The notes beneath the pieces are model-generated. The model was not told the origin of the DNA. It searched no databases and saw only the letters and a list, made by a program, of their open reading frames with translations. 8,642 nt of DNA, taken from the NCBI GenBank assembly GCA_964632355.1, contig CAZWBW010000109.1:1-8642 (forward strand), read 5' to 3'. This document shows positions 1 to 5,482 of this stretch, one piece after another; position 1 is the stretch's first letter; every line of letters begins with the position of its first letter. The position numbers and the translations under genes are program-made. This DNA comes from JALOAP01 sp964632355 (GTDB lineage: Bacteria; Chloroflexota; Dehalococcoidia; Tepidiformales; Tepidiformaceae).

Positions 1-542
1 ATGGTCGTCATCTGGCCCTTGACGAAGCCAAGATTGTCGACCAGTACCTTCACCACAGGCGCGAGGCCGTTCGTGGTGCAGCTCGCGTTCGAGATGATGT
101 TGTGCTTCGCCGGGTCGTACTTCTCGGCATTCACGCCAAGGACCACGGTGACGTCCTCATTTTTCGCCGGCGCGCTGATGATGACCTTCTTGACGGTGTC
201 CCGCTTGTGGGCGGCTGCCTTCGTCGCGTCGGTGAACAGGCCGGTCGACTCGACCACGATTTCGGCGCCTACTTCGCCCCACGGAATTGCCCCGGGGTCG
301 CGCTCGGAAAACACGCGGACGAGACGCCCATCGATGGTGATGCCGCCGTCCGCGACGCGAATCTCCCGTTCCCAGGTGCCGTAGTTGCTGTCGTACTTCA
401 GCAGGTTCGCGTTGATCTCAGGGGCAACAAGGTCGTTGATGGCGACGACCTCCAGTTCGCCCTGATAGCGGTCGGTAATAGACTTCAGGACCTGGCGACC
501 GATCCGGCCGAACCCGTTGATGCCGACTTTCGTTGCTGCCAC
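1..542 (-). CDS. gap: Glyceraldehyde-3-phosphate dehydrogenase, N-terminal part (cut by left edge)
   Basis: This glycolytic/gluconeogenic enzyme converts glyceraldehyde 3-phosphate, NAD(P)+ and phosphate to 1,3-bisphosphoglycerate in the cytoplasm. About 180 codons are present, reading leftwards, and the frame is open to the window edge. The N-terminus carries the Rossmann nucleotide-binding signature KVGINGFGRIGRQVL, then NDL at the usual place, ESTGLFT, and the active-site signature SNASCTTN, with the catalytic Cys codon at 78-80. The C-terminal half is missing. I chose the GTG at 540-542 because GGAG lies 6 bases upstream and the protein then starts as family members do. An in-frame ATG at 567-569 would add nine residues (MGTHQTETP) and has only a weak AGG upstream. 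Whether it is NAD- or NADP-dependent cannot be told from this part. The family assignment is very secure. Confidence 0.96.
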   Translation of the reverse strand, partial: MAATKVGINGFGRIGRQVLKSITDRYQGELEVVAINDLVAPEINANLLKYDSNYGTWEREIRVADGGITIDGRLVRVFSERDPGAIPWGEVGAEIVVESTGLFTDATKAAAHKRDTVKKVIISAPAKNEDVTVVLGVNAEKYDPAKHNIISNASCTTNGLAPVVKVLVDNLGFVKGQMTT

Positions 543-591
543 TGGAGTCTCCGTTTGGTGTGTTCCCATAGAGACTACCTGTTTCCAAAGA

Positions 592-623
592 AACGTACTA
601 TTTCAGGGGCATCTAGGTACGTT
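592..623 (-). terminator. Possible hairpin between the YbjQ-like gene and gap
   Basis: Perfect 7-bp arms AACGTAC (592-598) and GTACGTT (617-623) are separated by 18 bases. Read on the minus strand, downstream of the YbjQ-like stop, the second arm runs into the T-rich stretch TTTCTTT, as in a weak rho-independent terminator. A smaller dyad, GTTTC-CAAA-GAAAC, lies at 581-594. The stem is short and the loop long, so an operator for gap is an equally good reading. Confidence 0.3.
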
Positions 624-635
624 CGCCGGTGCCGC

Positions 636-956
636 TCAGGAGAGCTTCACCGCCGTCCCCGAGGCGGTGATCATGAGCATCTGCCCCATGACCGTCTCGT
701 AGTCCAGCCGCACCCCAACCACGGCGTCGGCGCCCAGCTCGGCCGCGCGGGCTTCCAGCTCCTGGAGCGCCAGTGCGCGGCCCTTCCGGAGCTCCTCCTC
801 GTACTTCCCAGCCCGGCCGCCCACGATGTTGCGAAAGCCCGCGGTGAAGTCCTTGAACACGTTCACGCCGAGGATCGCCTCCCCCGCAACCACCCCGAGG
901 TACGCGGCAATCGGCTGCCCTTCGACGCTCCCTGTGGTCGTGACGATCATCCCCAT
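636..956 (-). CDS. YbjQ/UPF0145 family protein (putative heavy-metal-binding domain)
   Basis: A small cytoplasmic protein of about 106 residues. The sequence MIVTTTGSVEGQPIAAYLG, then GVVAGEAILGVNVFKDF, a charged helix, and ELGADAVVGVRLDYE match the YbjQ family (DUF74), which forms homopentamers. The family name 'heavy-metal-binding' is historical and the biochemical role is not settled. Three ATGs lie close together at 962, 956 and 950. The Shine-Dalgarno AAAGGAGG (963-970) touches the first one but is 6 bases from the ATG at 956, so I start there. The gene is upstream of gap on the same strand with 93 bp between the YbjQ stop and the gap GTG (66 bp if gap begins at 569). It diverges from the zinc-ribbon gene at 1150. 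Family membership is secure; function is not known. Confidence 0.9.
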   Translation of the reverse strand: MGMIVTTTGSVEGQPIAAYLGVVAGEAILGVNVFKDFTAGFRNIVGGRAGKYEEELRKGRALALQELEARAAELGADAVVGVRLDYETVMGQMLMITASGTAVKLS

Positions 957-962
957 CTCCAT

Positions 963-970
963 CCTCCTTT
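963..970 (-). promoter_or_regulatory. Strong ribosome-binding site deciding the YbjQ start
   Basis: AAAGGAGG on the minus strand is close to the full anti-SD complement. It abuts the ATG at 962 with no spacing but sits 6 bases from the ATG at 956, which decides the start. Confidence 0.75.
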
Positions 971-1044
971 CTGCGAACCCCAGCGTAGATTTGCCGCACC
1001 TATCGAGCGAGGCGATGGGTATCTATTGACTGCTGGCTTACATG

Positions 1045-1061
1045 CATAGCCTGAGACTATG
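1045..1061. promoter_or_regulatory. Dyad CATAG-N7-CTATG, possible operator
   Basis: Perfect 5-bp inverted arms separated by 7 bases lie in the 193-bp region between the divergent YbjQ-like and zinc-ribbon genes. The spacing gives T-N11-A (T1047, A1059), the form typical of LysR-type binding sites. A second overlapping dyad, AGCC-N9-GGCT, covers 1048-1064. No convincing -10/-35 pair was found around it. A match this short can arise by chance. Confidence 0.25.
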
Positions 1062-1134
1062 GCTGTTGCGCCAAAGATATACCAATGGCCCTACCTTTCC
1101 GCATGCCGGTGGATGAATCTGTAATTAGCACCCT

Positions 1135-1142
1135 GAGAGGAG
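1135..1142 (+). promoter_or_regulatory. Ribosome-binding site for the TTG-started zinc-ribbon gene
   Basis: GAGAGGAG ends 7 bases before the TTG at 1150. This optimal spacing is the main argument that translation starts at this non-ATG codon. Confidence 0.7.
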
Positions 1143-1149
1143 CATCTCG

Positions 1150-1272
1150 TTGAACCGACGCATTGTTGTCTGCCCCGCCTGCGAGTTGCAGTTCCTGTCG
1201 GCGCGCGAAAAGACGTACTGCCCCGGCTGCCACAAGCTGGTCGAGCCGCGTCCGCAGACCGTGGCCGCTTAG
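1150..1272 (+). CDS. 40-residue zinc-ribbon microprotein
   Basis: A very short gene read from TTG to TAG. The protein begins MNRRIVVCPACELQFL and contains two CxxC knuckles, CPAC (Cys8, Cys11) and CPGC (Cys24, Cys27), 12 residues apart. That is a classic single zinc-ribbon layout able to bind one Zn ion. The tail is short and proline-containing (VEPRPQTVAA). No catalytic domain is attached. Such stand-alone ribbons may bind nucleic acid or a protein partner, but no function can be assigned from the sequence. No ATG lies in frame before the first Cys pair, and GAGAGGAG sits 7 bases upstream of the TTG. The gene diverges from the YbjQ-like gene. Its stop overlaps the convergent HAD gene's stop by 4 bp (1269-1272). 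The preserved Cys spacing and the ribosome-binding site argue that it is a real gene. Confidence 0.72.
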   Translation: MNRRIVVCPACELQFLSAREKTYCPGCHKLVEPRPQTVAA

Positions 1273-1916
1273 GACTTTCCAACTCCCGCTACAGCGGCGA
1301 GTTCCGAAGGCGCTGAAAGTGCCGGGAATTCGCCGCTGTTTGCGTTTGCCCACCCGGCCACATAGCACTCCGCGCCTTCACGCGATACCGCCCGGAGATC
1401 TCCCGCGTCGTGCGAGACGAACGCACACGCTTCCGCCGGGTACTCCAGGAATTGCCGGCATTCCTCGAACCGGGCGAGAGGATCCCACGCTTCCCCTTCG
1501 GGCTGCGCCGAGAGCACGGCCAGGAAGCGGTCGAGTCCCGTCGATTGCACCTGCTTGAGCGCCACCCCGTGCGGCTCGCGCGAAATCGCCCCCATCTCGA
1601 CCCGCGCCCCGCGCAGCACATCCAGCGCCATCCCGAGACCCTCGTGGATCAGTAGCTTCTTCATGGCGCTGCGCGAGAAGAGCTCGCGGCAGAGCGCTTC
1701 ACACGTGTCGATCTGCGACCGGTCGCGCAAGACCACGCTCAGCGCATGTCGCCACGGCCGCAAGCGGTATTCGTCCGCCAGCGGCCCGGTGTCGATCCGT
1801 TCGCCGCACACGACGATCAGCGCCTCCTCGAGCGCATGCCGCCATGCAGCCTCTCGCGCGAGGAGCGTCTCATCCAGGTCGAAGATGATCGCCCGGAGCC
1901 GCCCGGGCTGTGGCAT
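1269..1916 (-). CDS. HAD-superfamily hydrolase-like protein with degenerate late motifs
   Basis: A cytoplasmic protein of 215 residues. HAD motif I is intact as FDLDETL (residues 12-18; nucleophile Asp13, acid/base Asp15), followed by a helical cap. Motif II is plausible as GAIS (Ser112). The later motifs look altered. Where family members have KPDP, this protein has AWDP (about 143-146), so the motif III Lys is apparently lost. The GDxxxD of motif IV appears as SHDAGD (168-173). It may be a phosphatase with unusual residues or an inactive or regulatory relative; the substrate is unknown. I start at the ATG at 1916, with AAGG 9 bases upstream. A GTG at 1922 would add two residues. The gene begins 11 bp after the MobA-like stop (1928), suggesting co-transcription. 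It ends against the convergent zinc-ribbon gene. Confidence 0.82.
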   Translation of the reverse strand: MPQPGRLRAIIFDLDETLLAREAAWRHALEEALIVVCGERIDTGPLADEYRLRPWRHALSVVLRDRSQIDTCEALCRELFSRSAMKKLLIHEGLGMALDVLRGARVEMGAISREPHGVALKQVQSTGLDRFLAVLSAQPEGEAWDPLARFEECRQFLEYPAEACAFVSHDAGDLRAVSREGAECYVAGWANANSGEFPALSAPSELAAVAGVGKS

Positions 1917-1927
1917 CAGCACGGGCC

Positions 1928-2521
1928 TTAGTGTGCCAAACCGAACGTTTGCAGCGCCTTCTCGTAATCTTCCTGCGTGTTCACATCGATGCCGCAGATC
2001 GCGTCCATCTCCACTTCGGCGATGGCGTCGCGATGCCGGTCCAACACGCCACGAAGGCCTTCCGTTTCGTCGTCTGCCGTCATCAGCTCCTCGCGAAGCT
2101 TTCCCGACACCACGATCGGGTGGCCGTGGTGGCCTTCGAACGAGGGCCGCGTCGCCACCGCCTCCGGCGTATGCGCTTCGATGAGCTTGCGAATGATGTC
2201 GGCCGGCCGCGGCTGATCGACGTTGCAGATGACGATGGCATCCGCGTCGCGGTTCACTGCCTTCGCGCCGATGCGAAGCGAAGCGGCGCGGCCCGCCCAG
2301 TACCGGGCGTTGAGCATCACACGGCAGGGCAGGTCCTTGATCTGGCGGTGGATCTCGTCGCCGCGGAACCCCAGTACAACGACCACCTCATCGACGCCCG
2401 CGTCGAGCAGTTGCTGTACCTGGTATCGAATGAGTGGCTGACCGCCCCAGTCCAGCAGCGCCTTCGGCTGCCGGTTCATCCGTGTCGATTGTCCCGCCGC
2501 GAGGATGATGCTCGAAATCAT
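1928..2521 (-). CDS. MobA/MocA-like nucleotidyltransferase
   Basis: A 197-residue NTP-transferase of the MobA-like family. Members transfer a nucleotide from CTP or GTP onto molybdopterin or another phosphorylated acceptor. Visible motifs are the N-terminal LAAGQSTRM (7-15) with Lys20 (nucleotide binding), VVVVLGFRGDEI, the metal-binding NVDQP (100-104), GHHGHPIVV (130-138), and the C-terminal GIDVNTQEDYEKAL typical of MocA-like enzymes (DxxTxEDY). Length fits the family (190-210). Molybdenum cofactor cytidylyltransferase is the nearest named activity, but sugar-phosphate or other transferases share these motifs. No molybdoenzyme or other cofactor gene is in the window. The start ATG has GGGAG about 11 bases upstream. 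A GC hairpin (2554-2583) lies between it and the LysR gene. It is probably co-transcribed with the HAD gene downstream. Confidence 0.87.
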   Translation of the reverse strand: MISSIILAAGQSTRMNRQPKALLDWGGQPLIRYQVQQLLDAGVDEVVVVLGFRGDEIHRQIKDLPCRVMLNARYWAGRAASLRIGAKAVNRDADAIVICNVDQPRPADIIRKLIEAHTPEAVATRPSFEGHHGHPIVVSGKLREELMTADDETEGLRGVLDRHRDAIAEVEMDAICGIDVNTQEDYEKALQTFGLAH

Positions 2522-2553
2522 GCTGCACGAATCTCCCGGGCTTCATGCTATCG

Positions 2554-2583
2554 CCGGCCCCGTTCTCGATCGAACGGGGCCGG
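2554..2583 (-). terminator. Strong GC hairpin between LysR gene and MobA-like gene
   Basis: A perfect 12-bp stem pairs CCGGCCCCGTTC (2554-2565) with GAACGGGGCCGG (2572-2583) around a 6-base loop. It lies 28 bp after the LysR stop and 33 bp before the MobA-like start. No T-tract follows on the minus strand, so it could be a T-less terminator, an RNA-stabilising stem, or an attenuator before the nucleotidyltransferase. Confidence 0.55.
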
Positions 2584-2610
2584 GCGGTCATGACAACTGG
2601 TCGAAAAGGT

Positions 2611-3546
2611 CTACGCGGGGACTTCTTCCACGCCCCGGTGGCTATCGAACGGGTTCGCAATCCCGTACTCCGCCGTGAGCAGCCGCAGGAAGTCCCGCAG
2701 TGGCGGAGCCATGGCCCGGTTGCGCAGTACGTGCACACCAACCTCGCGCTGAGCCGGCTGTTCCATGTCGCGAATCTCGACCCGCTTGAGCGTGCCGGCC
2801 TGCACTTCGCGCTCGACCGACACCACCGGGAGAATCGCGATGCCCAGGCCCGCCTGGACCATGTGCTTCGTCGTCTCCATCGAGTCGAGTTCCATCACCG
2901 ACTCGGGGACCACGCCTACGCGGAGGAACATGCTGTAGATCAGGCTGTGGTAGCTCGAGCTCCGTTCGAAGAACAGGAACGGTTCACGCCCTGCCTCCGC
3001 GATCGTCACCCTCGCCCGGTCGGCAAACGGGTGATTCGGGGCTACTACCAGCGCCAGGTCGTCGTTGTACAGGTGCAGCGACTCGATCTCGGGGTGTTGC
3101 GTCAGCCGCGTGATCGCGACGTGCAACTCACCGGCAAGCAGCCGCTCGATGACGTCCTCGGTGGTACCGGTATTCAGGTGAACGTGGACGCGCGGCCGTT
3201 CCTGGCGGAAGTGGGCAAGGATGCCCGGCAGCACGTACGTCGCGATGCTGGCGCTCGCTCCGATCCGAAGGCTACCGACATCGCCGTGCCGCACCGCTTC
3301 GATGGCGTCGGTGCCTTCCTGTACCGCCGTCAGCGCGCGTTGCGCATGCGGCATGAATGCGTGACCGGCGTCTGTCAGGGTCACGCTCCGGCCAGTCCGT
3401 TCGAACAGCCGCTCGCCGAGTTCGCGTTCCAGAGACTGGATTCGTGCCGTCACCGATGGCTGTGTCAGGAAGAGGGCTTCTGCCGCCCGGCTAAACGAGC
3501 GGTGGTGCGCCACCTGCAGAAACGCCTCAAGTTGCGCGAGTTCCAA
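2611..3546 (-). CDS. LysR-family transcriptional regulator
   Basis: A DNA-binding regulator of about 311 residues, the normal length for the family. An N-terminal winged helix-turn-helix (about 1-60) contains FSRAAEALFLTQPSVTARI and LERELGERLFERTGR, then VTLTDAG and a linker helix. From about residue 85 a two-lobed periplasmic-binding-protein-like effector domain follows (LRIGASASIATYVLPGIL, VHLNTGTTEDVIERLLAGEL, AGLGIAILP). The inducer is unknown. I start at the TTG at 3546, giving MELAQLEAFLQVA as in most relatives; GGAG lies 10 bases upstream. A GTG at 3582 would add 12 residues but has no ribosome-binding site and would fall on or before the likely promoter. The upstream region carries two dyads at 3581-3600 and 3655-3671 that fit autoregulation. 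It lies on the same strand as the ferredoxin gene, 194 bp away. Its targets are not evident. Confidence 0.95.
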   Translation of the reverse strand: MELAQLEAFLQVAHHRSFSRAAEALFLTQPSVTARIQSLERELGERLFERTGRSVTLTDAGHAFMPHAQRALTAVQEGTDAIEAVRHGDVGSLRIGASASIATYVLPGILAHFRQERPRVHVHLNTGTTEDVIERLLAGELHVAITRLTQHPEIESLHLYNDDLALVVAPNHPFADRARVTIAEAGREPFLFFERSSSYHSLIYSMFLRVGVVPESVMELDSMETTKHMVQAGLGIAILPVVSVEREVQAGTLKRVEIRDMEQPAQREVGVHVLRNRAMAPPLRDFLRLLTAEYGIANPFDSHRGVEEVPA

Positions 3547-3580
3547 TTTTCCGTCACTCCACGTAGGGCGCCTGGGCGCC

Positions 3581-3600
3581 ACTATTATGATTTCGATAGT
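3581..3600 (-). promoter_or_regulatory. Dyad and -10-like element before the LysR gene
   Basis: Inverted arms ACTAT (3581-3585) and ATAGT (3596-3600) flank ten bases. On the minus strand a CATAAT hexamer (3589-3584), one mismatch from TATAAT, lies inside the dyad. The matching -35 position (GGAATT) is poor. If this is the -10 box, transcription would begin near 3577 and the LysR start would be the TTG at 3546. A regulator bound here could block its own promoter. Confidence 0.4.
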
Positions 3601-3654
3601 AAACCGAATTCCGCCCGATGTACGAACCCCGGCCTTTCGTATCGACTCCGGAAC

Positions 3655-3671
3655 GGTAAATCTCCGTTACC
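3655..3671. promoter_or_regulatory. Candidate LysR-type box GGTAA-N7-TTACC
   Basis: A perfect 5-bp dyad with T3657 and A3669 separated by eleven bases, which is the canonical T-N11-A LysR-type recognition motif. It lies in the 194-bp gap between the ferredoxin and LysR genes, about 85 bp upstream of the proposed LysR transcription start. A second dyad, AACGG-N7-CCGTT, overlaps it (3652-3668). A third, CCGAT-CT-ATCGG, is at 3689-3700. Confidence 0.45.
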
Positions 3672-3740
3672 AGCCGGCGTCTGCGACACCGATCTATCGG
3701 AGCCTCATGTTGGCCTTGCTGACTCCTGCTGCACCGGCGG

Positions 3741-4052
3741 CTATTCAGGTTCAACACCTCGCTTGTACACCACAACATCGCCCAATACGCGCGCCTGGCA
3801 TGCCAGCCGCAGCCGCGGGTCCTCGATAGAACGCGGGCCGCGTTGCCGCAGCAGGTTCGCCCGTTCCCACCGGCCCATTGCGCTCACGCGCCCAAGCCCC
3901 GACACGATCTCCATCGCGCAGTTCGTGCACTCGCCGTTTCGGGGGCATCCCTGCGGCCAGTAGTATCCGTGCGCGCTGACTGCATCCATCACGGTTTCGT
4001 TTATTGGGGCCTCGATTTCGATACCGATCGGTTCAACACGGATGCGAGGCAT
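3741..4052 (-). CDS. [2Fe-2S] ferredoxin
   Basis: A small soluble electron carrier of 103 residues. Four cysteines form the cluster site: Cys36-x5-Cys42-x2-Cys45, in GCPRNGECTNCAM, and Cys85 in LACQARV, 39 residues later. The x5 spacing is that of the adrenodoxin/bacterial-type group rather than the x4 of plant-type ferredoxins. The N-terminal beta-grasp strands and INETVMDAVSAHG match the family. There is no reductase domain and no signal peptide. The start ATG has AGGA 7 bases upstream. The gene follows the DUF512 gene by 32 bp on the same strand, so it is probably the last gene of the cmk-ispH operon and may serve IspH or DUF512 as electron donor. That partnership is inference. The fold and cluster type are secure. 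Confidence 0.92.
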   Translation of the reverse strand: MPRIRVEPIGIEIEAPINETVMDAVSAHGYYWPQGCPRNGECTNCAMEIVSGLGRVSAMGRWERANLLRQRGPRSIEDPRLRLACQARVLGDVVVYKRGVEPE

Positions 4053-4068
4053 AGCTCCATCCTAGCAG

Positions 4069-4089
4069 GCAACTTAGCAGCAACTTAGC
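4069..4089. repeat. Tandem 11-bp repeat at the DUF512 stop codon
   Basis: GCAACTTAGC occurs at 4069-4078 and again at 4080-4089, an 11-bp period. The second copy contains the stop codon of the DUF512 gene. It looks like a small slippage duplication in the spacer before the ferredoxin gene. Confidence 0.6.
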
Positions 4090-5482
4090 CCGCATCAGTT
4101 GCCCAGAACGCACCGTTCGGTGCAGCGTTCCGCGTCGGTCGCACCGGACCGTGCTGCAGGATCCGCAACACCTCGCTCCACTGCGTCGCGAAGGTCACCG
4201 GAGCCCCCAGCTCTCGCTCCACTTCCTCGATCGTGCGGCTGTCGAGGAAGTGCCGCCCGAAATAGTCGAGGCTCGGCCGCGGCAGGACATAGCAGTCAGG
4301 GTTGAGCCCTGCGAGCTCGCGCACGAAGTCCGCACCGCATACCAGTCCGCTCACGTTGACGCGCTCGCCGAAGACGGTGTTCGTCACCGGGCGCACCTCG
4401 ATGCGCGCGCCAGAGAGTTCTTCGAACTCCGCGGCGATCTCCTTGAGCCGCCCGCCGATCAACGTCCCGCAGCCAACGACGATGTACCGGCCTGCCAGCG
4501 CCTGCGGACCGAGCTTCTGCAGCTTCCGGCGCGTGCGCTTCCAGTCCTCCAGCATCGTGCGGATCATGCCAATGCCGTTCTCATACTGCGGGAACCCGGC
4601 GTACCAGCTGGCGGGCGGCACCTCCACGCCCGCGTGCACGTAGTACTCGTCGCTGCACTGCACGATGGCGGCGCCCTGCTCCTTCCGGAGCCGCTTCTGC
4701 CACCGTGTCACCTGCGCCACCAGTTCCGACGCGTACTCCTTCGCCGGGCGCACCAGCTCGATGCCGTCCCGTTCCCGCGCCCACTCCTCGAGCTTCGGAC
4801 TCGCCCCCACTGGCACCACCGACACAGTCTGCACCGTCGGGTACAGCGCTCCGAGGTCTGCGATGCTCCGGTCGAGGTGCTCGCCGTCGTTCACGCCGGG
4901 GCAGAGCACGATTTGGGTGTGCGCCTGGAGACCCAACTCCCCGAGCCGCCGCAGCTGTTCCAGCACGTCCGGCGCTGTCGGGTTCGAAAGCATCTTGCGC
5001 CGAAGTTCGAGCTCCGTCGCGTGCACCGAGACGTTCAGCGGGCTCAGCCGCTGCTCCTCCAGCCGCTTCCAGTCGTCTTCCGTCAGGTTCGTCAGCGTGA
5101 CGAAGTTGCCGTGCAGGAAGCTCAGCCGGTAGTCGTCATCCTTCATGTACAGCGTCTTCCGCATCCCTTTGGGCAGGCCCTTCAGGAAACAGAAGAAACA
5201 GTTGTTGTTGCAGAGGATGACGTCGTCCCAGGTCGGCCGTTCGAATTCGATCCCGAGGTCTTCGTCGATGTCCTTCTCGAAGATGATGAGCTCTTCGAGG
5301 CCGTTCGCTTTTCGGATGTGGAGCTCGATCTCGGGCTCGGCCTGGTAGAACTGGTAGTCCACCACGTCCCGCAGCACCCGCCCGTCGAGCGAGATGACGC
5401 TATCGCCGGGTTCGATCCCGGCTTCTTCGGCGAGCGACCCCGGGCGGACACCGGAGATAAGCGCGGGCGCGGGTTCGCGCAT
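4085..5482 (-). CDS. PDZ / radical-SAM-like / DUF512 protein
   Basis: A 465-residue putative iron-sulfur enzyme of unknown reaction. Domain order is an N-terminal PDZ-like domain (about 8-55: ISGVRPGSLAEEAGIEPGD, SLDGRVLRDV), then a radical-SAM-like cluster loop LCNNNCFFCF with Cys91-x3-Cys95-x2-Cys98, a TIM-barrel-like region with HGNFVTLTNL and SVHATE, HTQIVLCPGVNDG, and the DUF512 domain towards the C-terminus (CSDEYYVHAG, GFPQYENGIGM, and VCGADF at 381-386). The cluster loop is embedded in family-specific sequence, so S-adenosylmethionine chemistry is likely but unproven. The start ATG at 5482 shares one base with the IspH stop (TGATG), indicating translational coupling. The open frame extends upstream to 5647, but that part is antisense-like IspH sequence in another frame. 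A 32-bp spacer separates it from the ferredoxin gene. Confidence 0.93.
   Translation of the reverse strand: MREPAPALISGVRPGSLAEEAGIEPGDSVISLDGRVLRDVVDYQFYQAEPEIELHIRKANGLEELIIFEKDIDEDLGIEFERPTWDDVILCNNNCFFCFLKGLPKGMRKTLYMKDDDYRLSFLHGNFVTLTNLTEDDWKRLEEQRLSPLNVSVHATELELRRKMLSNPTAPDVLEQLRRLGELGLQAHTQIVLCPGVNDGEHLDRSIADLGALYPTVQTVSVVPVGASPKLEEWARERDGIELVRPAKEYASELVAQVTRWQKRLRKEQGAAIVQCSDEYYVHAGVEVPPASWYAGFPQYENGIGMIRTMLEDWKRTRRKLQKLGPQALAGRYIVVGCGTLIGGRLKEIAAEFEELSGARIEVRPVTNTVFGERVNVSGLVCGADFVRELAGLNPDCYVLPRPSLDYFGRHFLDSRTIEEVERELGAPVTFATQWSEVLRILQHGPVRPTRNAAPNGAFWATDAG

Noticed and set aside
102..1049. Plus-strand open frame of 315 codons over gap and the YbjQ-like gene
   Set aside because: It is antisense to GAPDH, whose active-site and nucleotide-binding signatures are unmistakable.
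1026..1054. TTGACT as a -35 box for the zinc-ribbon gene
   Set aside because: No -10-like hexamer was found at 15-19 bases from it.
1057..1368. Minus-strand open frame of 103 codons over the zinc-ribbon gene
   Set aside because: It has no motif, overlaps both the zinc-ribbon gene and the HAD 3' end, and lacks a good ribosome-binding site.
3566..3580. Repeated GGGCGCC beside the LysR start
   Set aside because: It is a short GC-rich tandem copy inside the likely leader, with no link to a known element.
3587..3829. Plus-strand 80-codon frame between the LysR and ferredoxin genes
   Set aside because: It has no ribosome-binding site, has low-complexity composition and runs into the ferredoxin gene on the other strand.
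2545..3963. Plus-strand open frame of 472 codons opposite the LysR and ferredoxin genes
   Set aside because: It spans two well-recognised minus-strand genes and their promoter region and shows no domain.
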